DNA of 9,792 bases from assembly GCA_018262875.1 (NCBI GenBank), contig JADFDL010000039.1:1-9792 (forward strand). Direction: 5' to 3'. Under the pieces are notes generated by a model. It did not search any database, had not been told where the DNA came from, and worked only from the letters and a program-made list of their open reading frames with translations. The DNA is from Rhodocyclaceae bacterium. Lineage in GTDB: Bacteria > Pseudomonadota > Gammaproteobacteria > Burkholderiales > Rhodocyclaceae. The position numbers and the translations under genes are program-made. Shown in pieces: positions 1 to 6,833 of the stretch. Each line of letters opens with the position of its first letter. Positions within the stretch are counted from its first letter, which is position 1.

Positions 1-745
1 CATTGAAGCCGCCGTTGTTCTCCGCCATCTTCTGCTTGATGATGTCGGCCTCGATGGTGACGCCGAGGTGGTTGGCCTGGCCGGACATGTCGGCCGAGAC
101 ATGGTAGTCCGTGTCGCCCTGCTTGAAGGCGCCGTTGCGGAGATAACACCAGAGGATGGTCGCCATGCCGAGCTCGTGGGCGCGCTTGAACATCTGCGAG
201 ACCTCCCAGATCTGGCGGCGCGATTCCGGCGAGCCGAAATAGACGGTCGCGCCCACCGCGCAGGCGCCCATCTCGAAGGCCTGTTCGACGTCGGCGAACA
301 GCGTCTGGTCGTAGGTGTTCGGATAGGAGAGGAATTCGTTGTGGTTGAACTTCACGACGAAGGGGACCTTGTGGGCGTACTTGCGCGACACCGCGCCCAG
401 CACGCCGAGCGTCGAGGCGACGCCGTTGCAGCCGCCCTCGATGGCCAGTTTGACGATGTTCTCCGGGTCGAAGAAATCCGGGTTGGGCGCAAAGGAAGCG
501 CCGGCGGAATGCTCGATGCCCTGATCCACCGGCAGCAGCGAAACGTAGCCGCTGCCGGCCAGGCGGCCGTGGTTGAACAGCGCCTGAAGGTTGCGCAGCA
601 CCGCCGGCTTGCGGTCGGATTGGGCGACGACACGGTCGATGAAATCCGCGCCGGGCAGATGCAGCCGGGACTTGGGAATGCCCCGGCATTCGTGTTTGAG
701 GAGCTTCTCGGCTTCGTCGCCGAGGAGTTTGACGATGTCGGTCAT
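1..745 (-). CDS. fbaB: Class I fructose-bisphosphate aldolase, FbaB/DhnA type (3' end cut by window)
   Basis: Cytosolic enzyme that reversibly cleaves fructose-1,6-bisphosphate to glyceraldehyde-3-phosphate and dihydroxyacetone phosphate through a Schiff-base lysine. I translated 248 codons from the ATG at 745 to the left edge with no stop. The product aligns almost colinearly, from memory, with E. coli FbaB (about 350 aa): [16 protein letters not shown] at the start, [48 protein letters not shown] and [12 protein letters not shown] near the cut. Lys237 in that last motif matches the reported Schiff-base lysine of FbaB (Lys236), so the catalytic lysine is inside the window and about 100 C-terminal residues, including the phosphate-binding part of the barrel, lie outside. 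The start is fixed by a GGAGG 5 nt upstream. It is the last visible gene of the minus-strand run, 44 bp after the alpha/beta hydrolase. A metal-dependent class II aldolase is excluded by the sequence type. Confidence 0.94.
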   Translation of the reverse strand, partial: MTDIVKLLGDEAEKLLKHECRGIPKSRLHLPGADFIDRVVAQSDRKPAVLRNLQALFNHGRLAGSGYVSLLPVDQGIEHSAGASFAPNPDFFDPENIVKLAIEGGCNGVASTLGVLGAVSRKYAHKVPFVVKFNHNEFLSYPNTYDQTLFADVEQAFEMGACAVGATVYFGSPESRRQIWEVSQMFKRAHELGMATILWCYLRNGAFKQGDTDYHVSADMSGQANHLGVTIEADIIKQKMAENNGGFN

Positions 746-750
746 GTTGG

Positions 751-755
751 CCTCC
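751..755 (-). promoter_or_regulatory. Ribosome-binding site of fbaB
   Basis: On the minus strand GGAGG lies 5 nt before the ATG at 745. It is one of the two best Shine-Dalgarno matches in the window and fixes the aldolase start. It suggests that fbaB is translated independently of the upstream hydrolase, even if the two are co-transcribed. Confidence 0.75.
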
Positions 756-789
756 GTGCTTTGTGCAATGTCAATCTTACCACCGTCGT

Positions 790-1614
790 TCAGGCAGGCA
801 GGTGGCGCTGCAGGAATTCGCCGAATCGATGCACCCATTCGGCGCGCATGAAAATGAAGCCGTCGTTGTGACCGCCGGCCAGTTCCAGCCATTGCCGGGG
901 GACGGCCGCGGCCTCATACAGGCGCTTGCCATGCGAGACGGGGATGATCTCGTCGCGCGGGCTGTGCGCCACCAGCAGCGGGCAGCGCAGCGCCTTCACC
1001 GCGTCAAGCGTGGCGTAGCGATAACGCGTGAGCAGGCGTGCCGGCAGGAAGGGGTACAGGTCCGCGGCGAGGTCCGGCGCCGAGGTGAAGGCGGAGTGCA
1101 GCACCAGCGCCGCCGGATCGACACGGGCGGCGAGCTGCGCGGCGACGGCGCCGCCGAGCGATTCGCCGAAGACGACGATGCGCCCGGGCGGCAGGCGGCG
1201 CGCTTCGGTCAGGTGCCGCCAGGCTGCCTCGGCATCGGCATGGGTGCCAGCCTCGGAGGGGCTGCCGGTCGACTGGCCGAAACCGCGATAGTCCACCAGC
1301 AGAACGGACAGGCGCAGTCGCTGGAACATCGGCAGCCAGTCGAGCCGATGGACGATGCTGCCGGCGTTGCCGTGCAGGAACAGCACCGTGGCGCGCCCCC
1401 CGGTCGCCGGCACGAACCAGCCGTGCAAGGTTTCGCCGTCGGCGGTGGCGATGCGCGCTTCCTCGAAGGGCAAACGCAATTGCGCCGGCGTGGCGCGGTC
1501 TTGTCTCCCCATTTCCGGAAAATAGATGAAGCGCGACTGGAAGACGAACAGCAACGCGGCGAGTGCCGCGTAGCCGAGCAGGAGTCCGATGGCGAGAGTG
1601 CCGAGCAGCCGCAT
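790..1614 (-). CDS. Membrane-anchored alpha/beta hydrolase (Bem46/ABHD13-like serine hydrolase)
   Basis: A 274-residue serine hydrolase; the substrate is unknown. Residues about 5-27 ([20 protein letters not shown]) are a hydrophobic segment, probably an uncleaved signal anchor, followed by SRFIYFPE, typical of the Bem46/ABHD13/YfhR-like group. Catalytic elements are in order: oxyanion region HGNAG (81-85), nucleophile elbow GESLGG with Ser152, Asp221 in HSPRDEI, and His249 in GGHND. The complete triad suggests an active enzyme. The open frame continues further upstream to 1923, but that would overlap the end of the GH57 transferase by 300 bp. The ATG at 1614 gives the normal family N-terminus and lies 8 bp after the transferase stop, with AGTAGG 7 nt upstream. 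It sits inside a glucan-metabolism gene run, yet nothing in the protein points to a sugar substrate; esterase, thioesterase or lipase activity would be the family default. Confidence 0.85.
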   Translation of the reverse strand: MRLLGTLAIGLLLGYAALAALLFVFQSRFIYFPEMGRQDRATPAQLRLPFEEARIATADGETLHGWFVPATGGRATVLFLHGNAGSIVHRLDWLPMFQRLRLSVLLVDYRGFGQSTGSPSEAGTHADAEAAWRHLTEARRLPPGRIVVFGESLGGAVAAQLAARVDPAALVLHSAFTSAPDLAADLYPFLPARLLTRYRYATLDAVKALRCPLLVAHSPRDEIIPVSHGKRLYEAAAVPRQWLELAGGHNDGFIFMRAEWVHRFGEFLQRHLPA

Positions 1615-1621
1615 GCGGATA

Positions 1622-1627
1622 CCTACT
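1622..1627 (-). promoter_or_regulatory. Ribosome-binding site deciding the alpha/beta hydrolase start
   Basis: AGTAGG on the minus strand, 7 nt before the ATG at 1614. It overlaps the TAG stop of the upstream GH57 gene (1623-1625). It is only a moderate Shine-Dalgarno match, but its position supports the downstream ATG over any start inside the GH57 gene and suggests coupling by terminating ribosomes. Confidence 0.5.
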
Positions 1628-3644
1628 GGTCGGCGAGGACTTCCAGGGAAAAAGTCAGTTCCTGTACTACGGCGTCGATCGGCCAGGAGAAGGTGAGACA
1701 GGCCGCCTGCATGATCTTCTCGAAGCCGGCTTCCGACTGCGAGACGGTGTAGTGCGGCCGCGCCTTGATGTCCACCGGCCGGCTGGCGGAAAGCACCAGG
1801 CTGCCGCCGAGCACGCGGTCGTCCAAAGTCAGTCGCTGTGACACGGCGAGATCCAGCGCCTGGCCGAAGCCGCAGGGGATGCTGCCGTCGGCGAGGATGT
1901 AGCGTCCCGTGTAGCCGTCGCAACTGGGCATGGCGAGATTGAGTTCGACGGAGAAGCGGCCGCCCGGTACGTTGCGCAGTCGGTAGGCGACCTGCAGCGT
2001 GCGCCCGGCCAGGGTGATGGTCTTCGATATCTCGCCGCCGTCGAGCGGGGAAGTGAAGACGGCATTCATCAGCGGCGCCTTGAAGGCACCCGCCGCGTAT
2101 TGGGGCCAGGCCGTCTCGCCGTCGAGCCGGTGCCAGGCATCGGCGAACAGGCGGCGCGGGCGCGCATCCGGCGCGACGTCGGCCGGCCCGATCGCATCCT
2201 TGAAGGCGACGCGGTCGTGGGCGGAGGCGATGCCTGCGCCTTCTTCGGCGGCTAGGGGTGCGACATTCAGCTTGCGGTAGTAGTGCTCGGCGCGCTGCGT
2301 CAGGACATCACCGAAGTTGTGGGCCAGCCCGTAGGCGTCGAGTTCGCACAGGGCGGCGTGGGCATCGAGCTTCACCACGGCCTGCACGTCGGCGTTGCCG
2401 AGGAAAAGCTCGCGCACGCCGTCGAAATCCGGATCGCCCACGGCCAGCGGCGGGCGTGGCGCGACGGCATCGAGCGCCGCTTCAAGTTTGAGCAGGTTGC
2501 CATAGACTTCGCGCCGCAGGTGCGGCAGGTAGAGGCCGCCGAAGAGGCCATGCCAGTAGGCGTCGTTGGCCTGGGCGCGGTAGAGGTGGTCGGTGAGGGC
2601 GGCGGTGCGTCCGCCGGAGGGCAGGGCGGCGAGCCGGTCGGACAGCGCCAGCATGCGCTTGTGCATCCAGTTGGATTCCGGGTAGCGCATGAAAAAATTC
2701 TTCCAGATGCCGCCGCGGACGAAGGGCTTGCTGCTTTCATAGCGCCCTGCGCGCTTCTCGCGTTCGACCAGATCGTCGTAGACCGCGGCCGCCTTCGCCG
2801 GCAGTGTCCACTCGTTCATCTCGATGTAGGAAGTGGTCGGCAGGTAGATGATGCCGCGCGTGGTGTTGCGGGTATGGAAATCGCGGTAGGTCTCGGTACG
2901 GATGAGGGGGGAGGCGAGCACGCCTTCGATGAACTGATCGAGCCAGCCCTTCTCGTACACCCATTCGTAGGTTTCCGGCCAGATGCCGAACTTCTCGATG
3001 TCGTCGAAATACACGGCGGCGTGGTGGCCTTCGCGCGCCAGGCTTTCCAGATAGGCGACGGCCTCCGCCGCCGGCGAGAAGGGCAGCCGGTAGCGCAATT
3101 GTTCCGAGATCGGAAAAAGGTCGATGGGTTGGCCATCTTCCTCCGTGGTGTAGAAGCCGTCGAGTTCGTCGGCCATCTTGCCGGTGCAGAGGAAGTGGTA
3201 GTCGTCCACCGTCACGTACTTCATGCCGCAGTCGGCCAGCGCCGGCACCACCGTCGGGATATACACGCGCTCGGTGAGCCAGGCGCCCTCGACGCGGGCG
3301 CCGAAGCGGCGTTGCAGCTTGTCCGTCAGGACATTGATCTGGCCGATGCGATCGCGCTGCGGAATTGCGGCCAGCACCGGTTCGCAGTCGCCGGCGCCGA
3401 ACAGTTCGACCTGTCCACGGGCGACCATCTCCTTGAGCAGCGCCATGTCCTGCGGGTGATGTGCCAGCAGCCAGTCGAGCAGCCAGCCGGAGAAATGAGC
3501 GGCGAAACGGAATTCGGGATAGCGGTGCAGGACGTGCAGGAAAGGGCGATAGCAGCGCTCATGCGCCGCCTCAAGGACCGAGGAGAAGTTGCCGGCCGGC
3601 TGATGGGCATGCACGCCCAGCAGCAGGGAAACGGGTTGGGTCAT
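1623..3644 (-). CDS. GH57 4-alpha-glucanotransferase (TLGT-like, with DUF1925/DUF1926 domains)
   Basis: A 673-residue enzyme of glycoside hydrolase family 57, close in length and architecture to the Thermococcus litoralis 4-alpha-glucanotransferase (659 aa). It should transfer maltodextrin segments between alpha-1,4-glucans by a retaining mechanism, a MalQ-like role. The catalytic barrel covers about residues 1-290: VHAHQPAGN (11-19), GQVELFGAGDCEP (77-89), nucleophile Glu125 in GAWLTERVYIP, and acid/base Asp214 (or Asp215) in YFDDIEKFGIWPETYEW. A DUF1925-type middle section follows (about 303-380, with FVRGGIWKNFFMRYPESNW and NDAYWHGLFGGLYLPHLR), then a beta-rich DUF1926 C-terminal domain (about 395-673). 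No signal peptide is visible, so it is probably cytosolic. The start ATG overlaps the stop of the upstream GH57 gene as ATGA, and GGAG lies 6 nt upstream inside that gene. Related GH57 proteins can be alpha-amylases, so transferase rather than hydrolase activity is a family-based inference. Confidence 0.9.
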   Translation of the reverse strand: MTQPVSLLLGVHAHQPAGNFSSVLEAAHERCYRPFLHVLHRYPEFRFAAHFSGWLLDWLLAHHPQDMALLKEMVARGQVELFGAGDCEPVLAAIPQRDRIGQINVLTDKLQRRFGARVEGAWLTERVYIPTVVPALADCGMKYVTVDDYHFLCTGKMADELDGFYTTEEDGQPIDLFPISEQLRYRLPFSPAAEAVAYLESLAREGHHAAVYFDDIEKFGIWPETYEWVYEKGWLDQFIEGVLASPLIRTETYRDFHTRNTTRGIIYLPTTSYIEMNEWTLPAKAAAVYDDLVEREKRAGRYESSKPFVRGGIWKNFFMRYPESNWMHKRMLALSDRLAALPSGGRTAALTDHLYRAQANDAYWHGLFGGLYLPHLRREVYGNLLKLEAALDAVAPRPPLAVGDPDFDGVRELFLGNADVQAVVKLDAHAALCELDAYGLAHNFGDVLTQRAEHYYRKLNVAPLAAEEGAGIASAHDRVAFKDAIGPADVAPDARPRRLFADAWHRLDGETAWPQYAAGAFKAPLMNAVFTSPLDGGEISKTITLAGRTLQVAYRLRNVPGGRFSVELNLAMPSCDGYTGRYILADGSIPCGFGQALDLAVSQRLTLDDRVLGGSLVLSASRPVDIKARPHYTVSQSEAGFEKIMQAACLTFSWPIDAVVQELTFSLEVLADQ
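3641..3644 (-). other. ATGA stop/start overlap of the two GH57 genes
   Basis: The TGA stop of the amylopullulanase-type gene (3643-3641) and the ATG of the glucanotransferase (3644-3642) share ATGA on the minus strand. This is a standard translational-coupling arrangement and supports co-expression in a fixed ratio. GGAG at 3651-3654 provides a re-initiation site. Confidence 0.85.
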
Positions 3645-5314
3645 GAAGCTCTCCGCATGGCGCCGCCGCCTTCTGGCGAGCCGCCGCCGCTGGACAGCGG
3701 CACCGCGAGCTGCGGCGGCTCGGGCAGCCGCAGCAGGCGGTAGAGATGGGCGAGATTGGCGCGGAACAGCGCGTCGAAGCTTGCCACCGCTTCACGCGGA
3801 TTGTAGTCGCCGAACCACCAGAACCAGTCCGAACTCTCGCATACCGCGAGCTGGTCGGCGGCAGCACTGCACGCCGCCTCGTCGAGCCGGCCACCCTCCA
3901 TGACGAAATCATAGGACTGCTTGGCAGCGCAGAGCAGGTCCCAAGCGCGATTCTTCTCGGGGTCGCCGATCCAGGTCGTAAAGCTGCCGTACACCCAACT
4001 GCCGGCAGTCAGGCGTGGCAGCGTGCAGGCGCGACCGGGATGGCGCGCGAGCCAGGCCGAGTAGGTGGTGGTCTCGATCCAGTCCTGCGTGGCGAGCAGC
4101 CCGTACAGGGCCTCAAAGAAATAATAGGCGTTGTAGGGATAGTGTTCCCAGGCGTTTTCCCCGTCGAGGATTACGCTTACCAGCGGTGTTTCGCCCAGGG
4201 GATAGGCGTTGCGGATGGCGGCGAGCTGGTCGACGAAATGCTGCGCGGCATCGCGGCCGTGCCACTTGGCGTACTCGAAGCCGATGAGGTCGGAGAGCTT
4301 GTCGTCGCGGAAGAACAAAGTCAGCTCCGGCAGATCGGCGAGCAGCCACGGCCGATAGGGATCGGCCGGCGCCGGCGCGCTGCCGGCGAGCACGCCTTGG
4401 CCCGACGCAGCCCACCGGACGCCGCTTGCGGCAAGCTGCTGGACGAAGGGGGCGGAAACGGCGCCCTCGGCCGGCCAGATGCCGACGGGCGGCGCGCCGA
4501 AGCGCCTGGCATGGCTGGTTTGCGCCGCGGCGATCTGCGCCTGGATGCGCGAGCGTCCGCCCGGATAGAAATGCGCCTCCGGCAGCGGCAGGCCGGGTTG
4601 CGCCTCGCGCGCCGAGGTGAGATCGATCAGCAGCGGCGCCAGCGGGTGGCTGTAGGGCGTGGAGGAGAGTTCGATCTGTCCGCGGGAGGCCAGCGCCCGG
4701 TAGCGCGGGATCACGCTGCGCAGGATGTCGCCCATCAGTCCCATCAAGCGCTTCCGGTTTTCCGGAGTGAACCCCTCGCCCTTGGCCATCAACTCGGCCA
4801 GCAGCGGCTGCCGGCGCATTTCCGTTTCGCTCATCCACACCAGGTGGTACCAGACGAGCAGGTCGGAAAAATAGTTGCCGGAGAGGTAGCGGGAGGCCGC
4901 CTCGCCCTGGCCGTCAATCAGGCTATGGAGCTTCCGCAGCCGTTCGAAGCGGGGATAGGGCGCCACCATGCGCGCATGGTTGCCGGGAAGGCAGGTGGCG
5001 AGGAGGAGTGCGCGTTCGTCCGTCTCCAGGTTGTCGAGGGATTCGCGCGCCAGCAGGCGCAGCAGCGGGTCGCGATAGTCGCCGGCGTCGAATTGCCGCA
5101 CGTAGTCCTCGATCTGGTCGAGCAGCACCGGCACGAAGTTCACCACGGCGCGCACCTGCGGATGCCGCTCCAGGTGCGCCGCCATGTCGGTGTAGTCCTT
5201 CAGGGCGTGCAGGTAGGTCCACGGCCGGCGGAATTCGCCGGTGGCATGGTCGCGGTAATCCGGCTGGTGCATGTGCCAGAGAAAGACCAGTTCCAGTTTG
5301 CGGGCTTCACTCAT
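3641..5314 (-). CDS. GH57 glucan hydrolase (alpha-amylase / amylopullulanase type)
   Basis: A 557-residue GH57 protein predicted to hydrolyse alpha-1,4 and possibly alpha-1,6 links in glycogen or maltodextrins. Conserved family regions appear in order: FLWHMHQPDY (11-20), GQIELSSTPYSHPLAPL (212-228), GIWPAEGAVS (278-287) with nucleophile Glu283, VILDGENAWEHYP (381-393) with acid/base Asp384, and ESSDWFWWFGDYN (493-505). The spacing of about 101 residues between nucleophile and acid/base matches archaeal amylopullulanases (reported Glu291/Asp394 in T. hydrothermalis), and HMHQPDY argues against the GH57 branching-enzyme subgroup (HAHLPYVR). No signal peptide or carbohydrate-binding module is seen, so a cytosolic role is likely. 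The C-terminus ends in a Gly/Ser-rich tail (541-551). The start at 5314 has AGAAGG 9 nt upstream. It is the first gene of the run after the 176-bp gap behind glgC and is translationally coupled to the second GH57 gene. Substrate and products cannot be read from sequence alone. Confidence 0.88.
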   Translation of the reverse strand: MSEARKLELVFLWHMHQPDYRDHATGEFRRPWTYLHALKDYTDMAAHLERHPQVRAVVNFVPVLLDQIEDYVRQFDAGDYRDPLLRLLARESLDNLETDERALLLATCLPGNHARMVAPYPRFERLRKLHSLIDGQGEAASRYLSGNYFSDLLVWYHLVWMSETEMRRQPLLAELMAKGEGFTPENRKRLMGLMGDILRSVIPRYRALASRGQIELSSTPYSHPLAPLLIDLTSAREAQPGLPLPEAHFYPGGRSRIQAQIAAAQTSHARRFGAPPVGIWPAEGAVSAPFVQQLAASGVRWAASGQGVLAGSAPAPADPYRPWLLADLPELTLFFRDDKLSDLIGFEYAKWHGRDAAQHFVDQLAAIRNAYPLGETPLVSVILDGENAWEHYPYNAYYFFEALYGLLATQDWIETTTYSAWLARHPGRACTLPRLTAGSWVYGSFTTWIGDPEKNRAWDLLCAAKQSYDFVMEGGRLDEAACSAAADQLAVCESSDWFWWFGDYNPREAVASFDALFRANLAHLYRLLRLPEPPQLAVPLSSGGGSPEGGGAMRRAS

Positions 5315-5347
5315 GTCGGCAAGCCTTCTGCCGGGCCGCGCCCTGAA

Positions 5348-5365
5348 GGGTTGGCGAAGCCACCC
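5348..5365 (-). repeat. Imperfect hairpin in the leader of the GH57 genes
   Basis: On the minus strand GGGTGGC and GCCAACCC pair around a TTC loop with a single bulged A. The structure ends about 33 nt before the GH57 start codon, so it would lie in the 5' leader of the mRNA. CCCTGAAG occurs twice on the plus strand, at 5341-5348 and 5363-5370, at its edges. Whether it has any regulatory effect is unknown. Confidence 0.35.
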
Positions 5366-5377
5366 TGAAGAAGTACT

Positions 5378-5393
5378 CCTGGGGTGTCCCAGG
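5378..5393. repeat. Inverted repeat CCTGGG-N4-CCCAGG (possible operator)
   Basis: A perfect 6-bp inverted repeat with a 4-nt spacer, about 65-80 bp upstream of the first GH57 start. The minus strand reads CCTGGGacacCCCAGG. It could bind a dimeric regulator or form a small hairpin; I do not recognise it as the site of a known regulator. Confidence 0.3.
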
Positions 5394-5444
5394 GAGGGCT
5401 AGGGTCAATAACATGGAAGCCGCGCAGCGGCTGAACCGTCGTTA

Positions 5445-5465
5445 CCCCCTTCCGGGGGAAGGGGG
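5445..5465. repeat. GC-rich perfect hairpin, REP-like, downstream of glgC
   Basis: CCCCCTTCC (5445-5453), loop GGG, GGAAGGGGG (5457-5465): a perfect 9-bp stem. It is flanked on the right by a G-rich stretch to about 5476. It lies 26 bp past the glgC stop. With no T-tract it does not look like an intrinsic terminator, but it could stabilise the glgC mRNA 3' end or be one copy of a dispersed palindromic element. A second copy is not seen in this window. Confidence 0.5.
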
Positions 5466-5490
5466 GCAGGGGGATGGTAGTCATTTGCAA

Positions 5491-6810
5491 CTACCTGATC
5501 CCATGCACCTGCTGCCCGAGCATTTCGGGCGTGACCAGCGTGACGCCCTTCTCGGTGACGTGGAAGCGGCGCGCATCCTCCTCGCGATCGACGCCGATCT
5601 TCATGCCGTCCGGAATGCGGCAGCGCTTGTCGAGGATGGCATGCTTGATGACCGCGTTCCTGCCGATGCGCACCTTGGGCAGGATCACCGAGTCCTCGAC
5701 CACGCTGCGCTCTTCGATGCGCACGTCGGAGAAGAGCAGCGAGCGGCGCACCGCGGCGCCGCTGACGATGCAGCCGCCCGAGACGATGGAGTCGATTGCC
5801 TGGCCGCGCCGGTCAGCTTCGTCGAAGATGAATTTGGCCGGGGGCAGTTGCTCCTGATAGGTCCAGATCGGCCAGTTGTTGTCATACAGGTTCAGTTCCG
5901 GCGTGACATGGACGATATCCATGTTGGCCTCCCAGTAGGCGTCCAGGGTGCCAACATCCTTCCAGTAGGGCCTGCCTTCCTCGCCGCCGACGCAGCTCCC
6001 GGCGAAATCGTGGGCGAAAACGCGGTAGCGATCCACGATATGCGGAATCACATCCTTGCCGAAATCGTGCGAGGAGCTCGGGTCGTCGCTGTCCCGGATA
6101 ACCTGCTCGAAAAGAAAGCCGGCGTTGAAGACATACACGCCCATGCTGACCAGGGCGCGATCCGGCTTGCCGGGCATGGCCTCCGGATCCTTCGGTTTTT
6201 CGGTAAAGCGGCTGACGCGCCAGTCATCGCTCACGCTGATGATGCCGAAGGCGCCGGCTTCCTCGCGCGGCACCTCCATGCAGGCTATCGTCAGATCGGC
6301 CTGCTCGGCGACATGGAACGCGAGCATGCGGCCGTAGTCCATCTTGTAGACATGATCGCCGGCAAGCACGACGACATACTTCGGATGGTTGCGCCGCAGC
6401 ATGTCGAGGTTCTGGAACACCGCGTCGGCGGTACCCTTGTACCAGTCCGCGCCCAACTGTTGCTGCGCCGGCAGCAGATCGATGAATTCGTTGAGGCGAC
6501 CGTCGAGGAAGCCCCAGCCGCGCTGCAGGTGGTGGATCAGGCTTTGCGATTTGTATTGGGTGGCGACACCGATGCGGCGAATGCCGGAATTGATGCAGTT
6601 GGATAGCGTAAAATCGACGATGCGGAACTTGCCGGCAAAGGGAACCGCCGGCTTGGAGCGCCAGTCGGTGAGCTGTTTCAGGCGGCTGCCGCGCCCGCCG
6701 GCGAGCACGATGGCGAAGGCCTCGCGCGTGAGCTGGCTGACGAAGCGCGGCCCCTGCCCGCCACGGGTGGTGCTGTAGACCTGGCGAAGCGCCTCGTTGT
6801 CGTCTTGCAT
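5491..6810 (-). CDS. glgC: Glucose-1-phosphate adenylyltransferase (ADP-glucose pyrophosphorylase)
   Basis: Makes ADP-glucose from glucose-1-phosphate and ATP, the committed and usually allosterically controlled step of bacterial glycogen synthesis. The 439-residue product is the expected length (E. coli 431) and similar throughout. It has the nucleotide-binding motif [10 protein letters not shown] (35-44), [19 protein letters not shown] (61-79), WYKGTADAV (123-131), [10 protein letters not shown] (150-159) with catalytic Asp152, FTEKP with Lys205 at the glucose-1-phosphate site (E. coli Lys195), and [11 protein letters not shown]. The C-terminal left-handed beta-helix starts around [13 protein letters not shown] and ends with EEDARRF and VTPEMLG. 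At the E. coli activator-site Lys39 the sequence has Trp50 (LTDWRSKP), so activator preference may differ. The start at 6810 is supported by GAGGG 7 nt upstream. The gene diverges from glgB with 26 bp between start codons and is probably the first gene of the minus-strand run. Confidence 0.97.
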   Translation of the reverse strand: MQDDNEALRQVYSTTRGGQGPRFVSQLTREAFAIVLAGGRGSRLKQLTDWRSKPAVPFAGKFRIVDFTLSNCINSGIRRIGVATQYKSQSLIHHLQRGWGFLDGRLNEFIDLLPAQQQLGADWYKGTADAVFQNLDMLRRNHPKYVVVLAGDHVYKMDYGRMLAFHVAEQADLTIACMEVPREEAGAFGIISVSDDWRVSRFTEKPKDPEAMPGKPDRALVSMGVYVFNAGFLFEQVIRDSDDPSSSHDFGKDVIPHIVDRYRVFAHDFAGSCVGGEEGRPYWKDVGTLDAYWEANMDIVHVTPELNLYDNNWPIWTYQEQLPPAKFIFDEADRRGQAIDSIVSGGCIVSGAAVRRSLLFSDVRIEERSVVEDSVILPKVRIGRNAVIKHAILDKRCRIPDGMKIGVDREEDARRFHVTEKGVTLVTPEMLGQQVHGIR

Positions 6811-6817
6811 GCGGCTG

Positions 6818-6822
6818 CCCTC
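6818..6822 (-). promoter_or_regulatory. Ribosome-binding site of glgC
   Basis: GAGGG on the minus strand, 7 nt before the ATG at 6810. It occupies much of the 26-bp gap between the divergent glgC and glgB starts, so it also lies just upstream of the glgB start on the other strand. Confidence 0.6.
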
Positions 6823-6833
6823 TTTCAGATGCG

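Larger units (their letters stand above)
5315..5490. other. Intergenic region between glgC and the GH57 run, with three hairpins
   Basis: This 176-bp gap is the longest non-coding stretch in the window. Read on the minus strand from the glgC stop it holds a GC-rich 9-bp hairpin (5465-5445), then TTGACC, a 6-bp inverted repeat (5393-5378), an imperfect hairpin (5365-5348) and the AGAAGG ribosome-binding site of the first GH57 gene. I see no good sigma-70 promoter: 17 nt after TTGACC there is only a C-rich hexamer. No T-run follows any hairpin, so no classical intrinsic terminator is present. The GH57 genes may therefore be read through from glgC or have a promoter of another type. Confidence 0.6.

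Noticed and set aside
769..774. Perfect TTGACA -35 box upstream of fbaB on the minus strand
   Set aside because: At 16-18 nt downstream there is only the ribosome-binding-site region (GGAGGCCAAC) and no -10-like sequence; transcription would start at the start codon itself.
68..1752. Plus-strand open frames (68-871 and 763-1752) over fbaB and the alpha/beta hydrolase
   Set aside because: The minus-strand frames encode a clear FbaB aldolase and a serine hydrolase with a full triad; the plus-strand products resemble nothing.
1615..1923. Upstream extension of the alpha/beta hydrolase frame to an ATG at 1923
   Set aside because: The extension overlaps the conserved C-terminal domain of the GH57 transferase, gives an Arg-rich nonsense N-terminus and places the membrane anchor in the middle of the protein.
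3656..3735. GCC-rich run resembling a trinucleotide repeat
   Set aside because: It is irregular and is explained by Gly, Ser and Pro codons at the C-terminus of the GH57 protein; no regular unit persists.
2283..3743. Open frame of 486 codons on the plus strand over the glucanotransferase
   Set aside because: Same reason: a shadow of the TLGT-like gene, with no start signal or motif of its own.
3746..5368. Open frame of 540 codons on the plus strand over the first GH57 gene
   Set aside because: The minus-strand frame carries all GH57 motifs with correct spacing. The plus-strand product is Arg/Gly/Val/Glu-rich with no family resemblance, a typical GC shadow.
5445..5465. Rho-independent terminator of glgC
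   Set aside because: The stem is strong but no T-run follows on either strand (minus strand continues TAACGACGG), so I list it only as a hairpin/repeat.
5413..6606. Open frame of 397 codons on the plus strand over glgC
   Set aside because: It is antisense to glgC, which is conserved over its full length, and no domain is seen.
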